Source: JACDAN01 sp963802375
GTDB taxonomy: Bacteria; Actinomycetota; Thermoleophilia; Gaiellales; Gaiellaceae
DNA length: 64,000 nt
NCBI GenBank assembly: GCA_963802375.1
Contig: CAWDIJ010000017.1
Span: forward strand, 90,726-154,725
Reading direction: 5' to 3'
Both the position numbers and the translations under genes were made by a program. The notes beneath the pieces are model-generated. The model did not search any database. It was not told the DNA's origin and saw nothing but the letters and a program-made list of their open reading frames with translations. This document shows positions 8,050 to 15,081 of the stretch, one piece after another (positions within the stretch are counted from its first letter, which is position 1; each line of letters begins with the position of its first letter).

Positions 8050-9435
8050 CTAGCCGGCGGCGAGGTCGGCGAACTTGGCGTACCGGCTCAGGAAGGCGAC
8101 CTTCTCCGTCCCGGTCGGCCCGTTGCGGTGCTTCGCGAGATGGATCTCCGCAATCCCCTGCTGGTCGGTCTCGTCGTTGTAGTACTCGTCGCGGTAGATG
8201 AAGAAGACCAGGTCCGCGTCCTGCTCGATACTGCCGCTTTCTCTCAGGTCGGAGAGGATCGGCCGCTTGTCGTGCCGCTGCTCCACGGCGCGCGAGAGCT
8301 GTGAGAGCGCGAGCACCGGGACGTCCAGATCGCGCGCCAGCACCTTCAGGTTCCGGGAGATCTGCGACACCTCCTGGACGCGGTTCTCGACCGACGCGCC
8401 CGACGTCATCAGCTGGATGTAGTCGACGACGATCAGCCCGAGATTCGGCTCCTTCGACTTGAGGCGCCGCGCCTTCGACCGGATCTCCATCATCGTGATC
8501 GAGCCCGTGTCGTCGACGTAGATCGGCGCCTTCGCGAGCTTGTCGCAGGCCGCGGTGAGCCGAGGCCAGTCGTCGGCGGCAAGCTTGCCGTTCCGCAGCC
8601 TTTGCGACTCGACCTTGGCCTCGCTGCACATCAGCCGCTGCGTGACCTCCGACTTCGACATCTCGAGCGTGAAGAGCGCGACCGGCGTCCCGCGCCGCAC
8701 CGCGATGTTCGCCGCCGTGCAGAGCGCGAGGCCCGACTTCCCCATGCTCGGGCGGGCCGCCATGATGATCAGGTTCCCCGGCTGGAACCCCGACGTCAGC
8801 CGGTCGATGTCCCGGAAGCCCGACGGGACGCCCGTGATCTCCTCGCCGGCCTCGTAGAGCGCGGTGATCCGCTCGAAGCTCTCCTTCAACAGGCCCTCGA
8901 TGTGCGCGAACTCGCCCGTGACCCTGCTCTGGGAGAGCTCGAAGATCACTTGCTCGGCCCGATCGACGAGGTCGCCCGCGTCGCCCGGCCGCTCCCAGCC
9001 CAGCCGCGCGATCTCCTGCCCGGAGCGGATCAGGCCGCGCAAAGTCGCCATCTCGCGGACGATCCGCGCGTAGTGCGCGGCGTTCGCGGTGGCAGGGACG
9101 AGTGCGGCGAGCTCGTGGATCCGGACGCGACCGCCCGCGTCCTCGAGCTCGCCGCGTTCTTCCAGCGCGTCGACGAGCGTGATCGCGTCCACGGGCTCGC
9201 CGCGCGCGTACAGGGCGAGGGCTGCGCGATAGACCTTCGCGTGGCTCTCGCGGTAGAAGTCCCCCGCGTCGACGATCTCGCTGACGGCCCCGATCGCACC
9301 AGGGGAGAGCATCATCGCGCCGAGGACGGACTCCTCGGCGTCCAGATTCTGAGGTGGGACCGGGGCCGCCTGCGACGGCTGGACGAGCTGGGCGACCACG
9401 CCGCGATTAGACCCGCTGCCGAGGGGTTCGCTCAA
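8050..9435 (-). CDS. dnaB: Replicative DNA helicase
   Basis: A 461-aa hexameric 5'-3' helicase of the replication fork. The N-terminal primase-binding domain begins PPQNLDAEESVLGAMM; the RecA-like domain has Walker A ARPSMGKS (227-234), Walker B LIVVDYIQLM and the DLRESGSIEQDAD motif. The TTG at 9435 is preceded by AAGGGA, 8 bases away; a GTG at 9399 is the alternative. No intein interrupts the ATPase motifs. A LexA-box-like sequence lies about 50 bp upstream (9486-9497), so SOS control is possible. Confidence 0.93.
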   Translation of the reverse strand: MSEPLGSGSNRGVVAQLVQPSQAAPVPPQNLDAEESVLGAMMLSPGAIGAVSEIVDAGDFYRESHAKVYRAALALYARGEPVDAITLVDALEERGELEDAGGRVRIHELAALVPATANAAHYARIVREMATLRGLIRSGQEIARLGWERPGDAGDLVDRAEQVIFELSQSRVTGEFAHIEGLLKESFERITALYEAGEEITGVPSGFRDIDRLTSGFQPGNLIIMAARPSMGKSGLALCTAANIAVRRGTPVALFTLEMSKSEVTQRLMCSEAKVESQRLRNGKLAADDWPRLTAACDKLAKAPIYVDDTGSITMMEIRSKARRLKSKEPNLGLIVVDYIQLMTSGASVENRVQEVSQISRNLKVLARDLDVPVLALSQLSRAVEQRHDKRPILSDLRESGSIEQDADLVFFIYRDEYYNDETDQQGIAEIHLAKHRNGPTGTEKVAFLSRYAKFADLAAG

Positions 9436-9485
9436 GCCCGTTGTCCCTTACTACTAGGAGCAAAGTGGCGCATATGCAGGTGAAA

Positions 9486-9497
9486 GAACACATGTTC
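9486..9497. promoter_or_regulatory. LexA-box-like sequence upstream of dnaB
   Basis: GAACACATGTTC fits the Actinobacteria/Gram-positive SOS consensus GAAC-N4-GTTC. It is identical over all 12 bases to the box in front of lexA at 34677-34688. It is in the rplI-dnaB gap, about 50 bases before the dnaB start. The flanks differ: the lexA copy has the full C...G flanks and this one does not. Confidence 0.5.
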
Positions 9498-9538
9498 CCC
9501 CGTATTGTCCACGGCGGAGCGGACGTTGTCCCCAAGGA

Positions 9539-9554
9539 AGCCGCACAAGCGGCT
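9539..9554 (-). terminator. Possible terminator of the rpsF-ssb-rpsR-rplI operon
   Basis: A 6-bp GC stem (AGCCGC/GCGGCT) with a 4-base loop, followed on the minus strand by TTCCTT. It lies about 90 bp beyond the corrected end of rplI. The T-tract is weak, so this is only a candidate. Confidence 0.3.
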
Positions 9555-9639
9555 GCCTGAAATTCCCGCTGCCTGCGGCTTTTTCGCGCATTCATCCCCA
9601 GGCTCTGGAAAAGCCTGTGGACGAGTCGTGACGGCTTCG

Positions 9640-10366
9640 TTACCGGTCGGAGTCGGTTTCTGTCGGGACGGGCTCGGTGTCGGTCGCCTCTTCGGGCGCC
9701 TGCTCGTGCTCCGCTTCCTCCGCGGGCGACTCGTCCGAGGTATCGGCTTCCGCCTGTGCTGCCGCGGCGGCCTCTTCGGCCTCCACCGCCTCGACGATCT
9801 CGATCGCCTCGGCCTCCGCCGTTGCCGCCGCCTCCGCGGCTGCTTCGGCCTCGGCTGCGGCTGCGGCCTCCTCGGCCTCGCGCTACGGCCTGGAGCTCCT
9901 CCATCTGGGCGATGTCGCCGCCCTCGGGAACCACCTCCAGGCGGAGATCCGCGGAGACGTCCGTGAAGACCTCGACCGGAACCTCGTACCGGCCGACCCG
10001 CTTCACGGGGTCGCCGAGCTCGATCCTCCGTCGGTCTACGCGGATCTTGTGGTCGCTCCAGAGCCGGTCGGCAACATCGGTCGCCGTGACAGAGCCGAAG
10101 AGCGAGCCGGTCGGGCCGGCCTTCACGTCGAAGCGGATCACCGTCTGCTCGAGCCGCTTTGCGATCTCGCCGGCCTCGTCGTGCGTTCGGGCCTCCTGCC
10201 GGGCGCGCATCTCGTCGTGGCGTCGAAGTTCCTCGAGCCGCCCGGGTGAGGCCGGCTCGGCGAGCTTCCGCGGCAGCAGGTAGTTCCGCGCGTACCCACG
10301 GGCCACGTCCACGACGTCGCCGCGCAGGCCGACCTTGTCCACGTCTTTCAGGAGGATGACTTGCAT
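9640..10366 (-). CDS. rplI: Ribosomal protein L9 with an acidic Ala/Glu tail, interrupted by a frameshift
   Basis: The first about 160 codons are a normal bL9: MQVILLKDVDKVGLRGD, GYARNYLLPRKLA, and the C domain SLFGSVTATDVADRLW. At about 9877-9886 the original frame turns into a meaningless Arg/Gly run that continues to 9407, inside dnaB. In the frame one base over, the same DNA reads as a clean acidic tail (AEAEAAAEAAATAEAEA and similar, then DTSDESPAEEAEHEQAP) ending in TAA at 9642-9640. Removing one base from GTAGCGCGAG restores a single protein of about 241 aa. I read this as a one-base insertion, probably a sequence error. The roughly 80-residue acidic extension is long for L9. Confidence 0.8.
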
Positions 10367-10368
10367 CG

Positions 10369-10632
10369 CTACGTCGTGGCGTACGGCAAGAGCGCCATCT
10401 CACGCGCGCGCTTCACGGCCACCGCGACCTGGCGCTGGTGGCGCCGGCACGTGCCGGTGATGCGGCGCGAGCGGATCTTCCCCTTCTCGGAGACGTGCCT
10501 CCGGAGGATGTTCGTGTTCTTGTAGTCGACCTCTTCGACCTTGTCGCGGCAGAACTGGCACGACCGGCGCTTGATCGGGCCGGTCGGCGGCCCTCGCCTC
10601 GAGCTCCGCTGCTCTCTTCTGGCTTTCGGCAT
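10369..10632 (-). CDS. rpsR: Ribosomal protein S18
   Basis: An 87-aa bS18 of the small subunit platform. A basic N-terminus is followed by CQFCRDK, YKNTNILRRHVSEKGKI and a TGTCRRHQRQV end. The CxxC with the later Cys/His is the zinc-binding (C+) type. It sits 10 bp after ssb and 2 bp before rplI in the usual rpsF-ssb-rpsR-rplI order. Confidence 0.94.
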   Translation of the reverse strand: MPKARREQRSSRRGPPTGPIKRRSCQFCRDKVEEVDYKNTNILRRHVSEKGKIRSRRITGTCRRHQRQVAVAVKRAREMALLPYATT

Positions 10633-10642
10633 GCAGTGGCTC

Positions 10643-11080
10643 CTAGAAGGGGATGTCGTCGTCGGCGCCGGTCGTGCCGATGTCGGCACTGCCGCTCTCG
10701 GCAACCCCGGCCGGCACGAACTCGCGCTGGCCGCCCTCGCCGTCGCTGCGGCTGTCGAGGAACTGCACCGTATTTGCGACAACTTCGACCTTGGAACGCT
10801 TCGAGCCGTCCTGTGCCTCCCACGACGACCAGTCGAGGCGGCCGTCGATGCCGACCCGCCGGCCCTTCGAAAGGTGCTGCGAGAGCATCTCGGCCTGGTT
10901 TCCGAAGACCTTGATGTCGAAGAAGTTCGGCTTGTCCGTCCAGTTGTCGGCGTTGTCCTTCTGGCGCCCGTTGACTGCGAGACCCATCTGCAGCACTGGG
11001 GTTCCCGACGGAAGGTGCCGGAGCTCGGGGTCGCGGGTGAGGCGCCCGACGAGCGTTACGCGGTTGATATCGCCTGCCAT
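10643..11080 (-). CDS. ssb: Single-stranded DNA-binding protein
   Basis: A 145-aa OB-fold protein starting MAGDINRVTLVGRLTRDPEL, with the DNA-binding strands and the acidic tip DDDIPF that recruits repair and replication partners. The linker is short and Gly/Ser-rich. It lies between rpsF and rpsR with gaps of 2 and 10 bp, so it is co-transcribed with them. Confidence 0.95.
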   Translation of the reverse strand: MAGDINRVTLVGRLTRDPELRHLPSGTPVLQMGLAVNGRQKDNADNWTDKPNFFDIKVFGNQAEMLSQHLSKGRRVGIDGRLDWSSWEAQDGSKRSKVEVVANTVQFLDSRSDGEGGQREFVPAGVAESGSADIGTTGADDDIPF

Positions 11081-11082
11081 CT

Positions 11083-11454
11083 CTACTCCTCCTCTTGAAC
11101 GACGGTTTCGGCCTCGGCTCCATCCTGCCGGGTAGGGGCGGACGCCGCCACCGTCTCGCCGGGACGTCGCTCGGATCGCCGCACGGCCAGATGGCGCATG
11201 ACCCCGTCGGTGATCTTGAGGATCCGCGAGATCTCCTCGAGCGTCTCCGTCTCGGCCGTGAAGGTCAGCAGGTGGTACGTGCCGTCGGTCTTGTGGTCGA
11301 TCTCGTAGGCGAGCTTGCGGCGTCCCCAGACGTCGTGCGACTCGACGCTGCCGCCGCTCCGCTCGACGAGCTCGCGGGTGCGCTGAACGATCTCGGACTG
11401 GCGCTCCTCGGGGAGCTCCGGATCGAGCATCAGCAGAATTTCGTAGGGCGTCAC
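11083..11454 (-). CDS. rpsF: Ribosomal protein S6
   Basis: A 123-aa bS6 with the start (M)TPYEILLMLDPELPEE, the central GRRKLAYEIDHKTDGTYHL and a charged tail ending VVQEEE. The GTG at 11454 is preceded by GGAAGGAGAA, a strong ribosome site, which settles the start. It heads the rpsF-ssb-rpsR-rplI operon; S6 pairs with S18 on the 30S platform. Confidence 0.94.
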   Translation of the reverse strand: MTPYEILLMLDPELPEERQSEIVQRTRELVERSGGSVESHDVWGRRKLAYEIDHKTDGTYHLLTFTAETETLEEISRILKITDGVMRHLAVRRSERRPGETVAASAPTRQDGAEAETVVQEEE

Positions 11455-11565
11455 GGGCCCGATTTCTCCTTCCTTCGGTCTTAGGCGGCCTTGCCGTTTC
11501 GAGGGCGCTTCGGGTGGCGCACGGCGGGCAAGGCAGGAAGCGGGCGGCAGTGTAGCATCGCCCTC

Positions 11566-11859
11566 GTGAACCGCCGCCTCGCGTTCCTGACCGGGGGAGT
11601 GGCGCTCGGCGCAGCGGCGGTGTGGCGCGTCGTCCGCCGGAGGCCGCGACCGGAGGCGGAGCCCGACCCGCGCGCAGAGGAGCTTCGCGCCCGACTGGAC
11701 GAGTCTCGTGCGGTCGTCGACGACCGCGAGGAGTTCGAAGGCGCCGAGACGACCGTGGACGCCGTCGACGCGGTGCCGGAGCCCGAGGAGCGGCGGCGCG
11801 CCGTCCACGCCGAAGGCCGTGCGGCGGTCGACGAGATGCGCCGCTCTAACGAGGACTGA
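11566..11859 (+). CDS. Small membrane-anchored protein
   Basis: A 97-aa protein with one N-terminal hydrophobic helix (LAFLTGGVALGAAAVW), then a charged Arg/Glu-rich, probably helical cytoplasmic part. The GTG at 11566 has TAGCAT, a -10-like hexamer, 5 bases before it, so the transcript may be leaderless. The gene ends overlapping the corrected amidase stop on the other strand. Function unknown. Confidence 0.5.
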   Translation: MNRRLAFLTGGVALGAAAVWRVVRRRPRPEAEPDPRAEELRARLDESRAVVDDREEFEGAETTVDAVDAVPEPEERRRAVHAEGRAAVDEMRRSNED

Positions 11860-12488
11860 ACGCCGCGACACCGGCGGCGAGCCCGCGCGCGACGCGCCAC
11901 TGGTAGGCGCTCGAGCGGAGCAGGCGCGCCTCGGTGCGGGTTCGTCATGAAGCCGGCCTCCACGAGCACGACCGGGACGTTTGCCCAGTTGAAGCCGGTC
12001 AGGTCGGAGCGCTCGACGAGACCGAGATCATGCGCACCCGTCGCACGGACGAGCGAGCGCTGGATCGTCCGTGCAGCTCTCCTGCTGGGCCCGTAGACGT
12101 CGTCCGTCCAGCCGGCGCGCCGGGCGGGAAAGAGCGTCGATACGCCTCGCCGCGACGCCTCGTTCGAGCCGTCGGCGTGGATTCGCAGCATCAGCGCGGC
12201 GCCCCGGCGGTTGCAGAACTGCGCCCGCTCGATGTTGCCGCCGCGGAACGTGGAGCCCGTGCGCGTCATCGCGACTCGGTACCCGCGCCGGACGAGCAGC
12301 GTTCTCGTTCGGTTCGCGATCGCCAGAACAGCCTCGGTCTCGCCACTGGCGCCGCCGCCGTCCTTGACCTTCGTGATCGAGGAGCCGGGGCCGATCGGCT
12401 CCCGCTGCCGGGCGACCGCGGGCAGGGTCCCGTGACCCGGATCCAGGCAGATCAGCGCGGCCGTCGCGGCAAGGGCTTCGGCGAACAT
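11846..12488 (-). CDS. N-acetylmuramoyl-L-alanine amidase (Amidase_3), frameshifted near the C-terminus
   Basis: A zinc-dependent peptidoglycan amidase of the AmiC/CwlM type. It shows ICLDPGHG (first zinc His), a GETEAVLAIANRTRTLL segment with the zinc Glu, LMLRIHADGS (zinc His) and PVVLVEAGFMTN (catalytic Glu). At about 11937-11941 the frame leaves the family. One base fewer in AACCCGC gives RTEARLLRSSAYQWRVARGL and a TAG at 11848-11846, the expected ending, for a total of about 213 aa. The N-terminus is short and hydrophobic, so export is likely but not certain. Confidence 0.75.
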
Positions 12489-12532
12489 GGGCGAATCCTA
12501 GGAAGCTTCCAGCTACCCTCCCACCCAAATCT

Positions 12533-12913
12533 GTGCAAGACCGCACTACCAAGACGATCCTCATCTGCGAGGACGACGACAATCTACGGCTGCTCATGCG
12601 CGTCGTGATCGGCGACCGTTACACCATGGTGGAGGCTGGGGACGGCGACGAGGCGCTCGCGTTGGCGGCCGAGCACCGGCCGGACCTGATCGTCCTCGAC
12701 CTGATGATGCCGCGGATGAGCGGCCTCGAGGTGCTGCGGCGCCTGCGGAGCGACGTCAGCGTCGACGGGACACCCATCGTCGTGATGAGTGCCTGGCCGG
12801 ATTCGCGGGAGGCATCGCTCGAGGCAGGCGCCGACCGGTACCTCCAAAAGCCCTTCGAGCCGGACGAGCTCACCAAGATCGTCGACTCGCTACTGGGCGA
12901 GGCTGACGAATGA
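12533..12913 (+). CDS. Single-domain response regulator
   Basis: A 126-aa receiver domain only, with no output domain. It has the acidic pocket ICEDDDN, phospho-Asp in LIVLDLMMP, Ser/Thr switch in IVVMSAW and the Lys in LQKPF. It probably works as a phosphate relay or by protein contact. Its stop overlaps the start of the CHASE3 histidine kinase (ATGA), so kinase and regulator form one unit. GTG start. Confidence 0.88.
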   Translation: MQDRTTKTILICEDDDNLRLLMRVVIGDRYTMVEAGDGDEALALAAEHRPDLIVLDLMMPRMSGLEVLRRLRSDVSVDGTPIVVMSAWPDSREASLEAGADRYLQKPFEPDELTKIVDSLLGEADE

Positions 12914-14403
12914 GGTCGCTGTCGCTCTCGGCCCGGATGATCGCGGCAAGCGTCGTTCTCGCCGTCCTGGTGGCCGGCGTGTTCGTGGTGCTCATCCATG
13001 CGGTCACGACGCTCGACGACGCGCGGGACCGGGAGGCCCACTCCAAGGACGTCCGTGCCGCGACCGGCGTGATCGCGAAGCTCGTGCTCGATCAGGAGAC
13101 AGGCCTTCGCGGCGTCATGCTGAGCGGCAACACGCAGTTCCTCCAGCCGTTCGACCGGGCCCGTGCGGTGATGCCGCAGAGGCTCGACGAGCTCGAGCAG
13201 CTCGTGTCCGAGGATCCTCAGCAGCGGCGCCGGGTCGCAGCGTTGCGCGAAGCCGTCAACAGCTACGTCAACGACTGGGCACTCCCGCTCGTGCGCGTCG
13301 CCTACGACACCCCGGAGGCGGTCAGGCAGGAGGTGGCGGACGAGGAGGGGAAGCAGTACACCGACGACATTCGGAACCGCATCGACGCGCTCCTCTCGGC
13401 TGAGGAGGGGCGGGCGAGAACGAGCGCCGAGCGGGCCGAGGAACAAACGACGCGTGCCATCGTCCTGGGCGTGGCGGGGCTCGTCGCCTGCGCCTTGCTC
13501 ATCTTCCTGTTCGGCCTCTACCTGGCGCGCTCGACCGCGCACCCGGTGCGGGCGGCCGCGAAGGCGGCCACTCGACTCGCGGAGGGCGATCTCACGGTCC
13601 GGCTCGCCGAGAGCGGGCCAGGTGAGGTAGGCGGCCTCACCGCTGCGTTCAACCACATGGCGGAGGAGCTGGAGCGCCAGCAGCGTGAGCTGCAGGACCA
13701 GAACGAGAAGCTCCGCGAGAGCGAGCGCCGCAAGTCGGAGCTCGTCCGGATCGTCTCGCACGAGCTTCGGACTCCGCTCGCAAGCATCCTCGGCTTCACG
13801 TCCGTCTTGCTCAACCGAGAGACGGCGCCCGAAGACCAGCGCCGCTATCTCGAGATCATCGATCGGGAAGGCCGCAGGCTCTCGGATCTCCTCAACGACT
13901 TCTTGGACGCCGAGCGGCTCGACGAGGGCCACCTGCTCCTCGAGCACGAGCTGATCGACATTTCGCGTGTCGTGGCCGAGCAGGTACGGCTCTTCGAGGG
14001 CCAGAGCCAGAAGCACACGCTCGACATGGAGATCCCGGCGGCGCCGCTGACCGTCCGCGGAGATTCGCACCGGCTGGCACAAGTCGTAGGCAATCTGTTG
14101 TCCAATGCGATCAAGTACTCGCCCGAAGGGGGCACGGTGCACGTGCTGGCCGAGCAGGACAACGGCATGGTTCGCGTCAGCGTCCGCGACGAGGGTCTCG
14201 GAATCCCCGACGATCAGCAGGAGCGGGTATTCGTGAAGTTCTTCCGCGGCGACGCGCCGGCGAGCGGGATCCCGGGCACCGGGCTCGGGCTGACGATTGC
14301 GCGCTCGGTCGTCGAGGCCCACGGCGGCCAGATGAGCTTCAAGAGTGGGCATGGCGAGGGTTCGGTTTTCTGGCTTGAGATTCCAACTGCGGCAGCGGGA
14401 TGA
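12910..14403 (+). CDS. Membrane histidine kinase with CHASE3 and HAMP domains
   Basis: 497 aa. Membrane helix 1 is near residues 10-32, a CHASE3-type extracytoplasmic helical sensor carries LDQETGLRGVMLSG, and helix 2 is near 180-205. HAMP, a short coiled coil (RQQRELQDQNEKLRESE), HisKA with phospho-His284 in VSHELRTPL, and HATPase_c with the N box NLLSNAIKYS and G boxes DEGLGIP and GTGLGLTIA follow. It is coupled by 4 bp to the receiver-only regulator upstream. Stimulus unknown. Confidence 0.9.
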   Translation: MRSLSLSARMIAASVVLAVLVAGVFVVLIHAVTTLDDARDREAHSKDVRAATGVIAKLVLDQETGLRGVMLSGNTQFLQPFDRARAVMPQRLDELEQLVSEDPQQRRRVAALREAVNSYVNDWALPLVRVAYDTPEAVRQEVADEEGKQYTDDIRNRIDALLSAEEGRARTSAERAEEQTTRAIVLGVAGLVACALLIFLFGLYLARSTAHPVRAAAKAATRLAEGDLTVRLAESGPGEVGGLTAAFNHMAEELERQQRELQDQNEKLRESERRKSELVRIVSHELRTPLASILGFTSVLLNRETAPEDQRRYLEIIDREGRRLSDLLNDFLDAERLDEGHLLLEHELIDISRVVAEQVRLFEGQSQKHTLDMEIPAAPLTVRGDSHRLAQVVGNLLSNAIKYSPEGGTVHVLAEQDNGMVRVSVRDEGLGIPDDQQERVFVKFFRGDAPASGIPGTGLGLTIARSVVEAHGGQMSFKSGHGEGSVFWLEIPTAAAG

Positions 14404-14432
14404 CCAAGCTGCCCGTCGAAAGGAGTGGGGGG

Positions 14433-14909
14433 ATGAGTCGTTTCGCGTACATGCTGGTGCTGGCCCTGGTGTTTGCAGTGCCCGGGTTCTTCTATGCGTG
14501 GAATGGGAGCGCGTGGAGCTCGGGCGCGGTGACGGGGCCGGCGACGATCCGGATCACGAGCCGCGAGATCAGCCGGGTCCGAGTGGACCTCGGGCGTCCC
14601 GGGCGCGGGGCCGGTGACACGGAGATCGTCAGGCAGAACCTGTTCAACCGGCGGGTCCGGTCGAAGCCGATCGGGCACTCCGAGTTCGTCTGCACGCTGA
14701 CCACGGCAACGACCCGCGCGTGCACGGTCACGATCTTCATGCCCAAGGGCAGGTTGGTAGCGGGCGGATCGATCCAGTACCAGGATCTCTACGAGCTCGC
14801 CGTACTCGGCGGCACCCGGCTCTACGACAACGCACGAGGGACGCTGACCGTGATCCGGACGACGCGGAAGCCGCGCCGGCACATCTATCTCTTCAGGCTG
14901 GCCGGTTAG
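14433..14909 (+). CDS. Secreted small beta-barrel protein (allene oxide cyclase/dirigent-like)
   Basis: 158 aa. The start at 14433 is set by AAAGGAG upstream and gives a signal peptide (FAYMLVLALVFAVPGFFYA). The mature part resembles the AOC/dirigent barrel seen in many secreted actinobacterial proteins, with GHSEFVCTLT, the cysteine pair, and a C-terminal GGTRLYDNARGTLTVI strand pair. Bacterial members have no proven reaction. The preceding kinase gene ends 29 bp upstream. It is the last gene before the selC accessory region. Confidence 0.6.
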   Translation: MSRFAYMLVLALVFAVPGFFYAWNGSAWSSGAVTGPATIRITSREISRVRVDLGRPGRGAGDTEIVRQNLFNRRVRSKPIGHSEFVCTLTTATTRACTVTIFMPKGRLVAGGSIQYQDLYELAVLGGTRLYDNARGTLTVIRTTRKPRRHIYLFRLAG

Positions 14910-14923
14910 CGGAATCCGTTCAC

Positions 14924-14986
14924 GGAGCGGCGCAGGAGTCGAACCTACCGAGCCGTGGGTTGAACGACCGCACCGGTTTTGAAGAC
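14924..14986 (-). repeat. Older truncated copy of the tRNA-Sec 3' half (att remnant)
   Basis: 63 bases matching the intact tRNA-Sec (20237 onward), from the acceptor end through the T arm, variable arm and anticodon loop, with a few differences in the variable arm. Homology stops just past the anticodon (GAAGAC). This is what a tRNA-targeting integrase leaves at the far end of an element. Confidence 0.75.
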
Positions 14987-15081
14987 GCTCGGTCCCGCTC
15001 GCAGCCCGTCGCCACAACCACTTGACCTGGCCGGTGAGGCGGTACAAGATGCACGCGCGGCCAACGCAGCGGGGAGGAAAC

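Noticed and set aside
9436..9640. Replication origin between rplI and dnaB (a few TGTCCAC/TGTGGA-like strings)
   Set aside because: The strings match DnaA boxes poorly, they are few, and dnaA, dnaN or rpmH are not present; the SOS-box-like site and a hairpin explain the gap better.
9407..10366. A 319-aa L9 with an Arg/Gly-rich domain overlapping dnaB
   Set aside because: The Arg/Gly part is the out-of-frame reading of an acidic tail; the shifted frame has natural composition and a proper stop at 9640.
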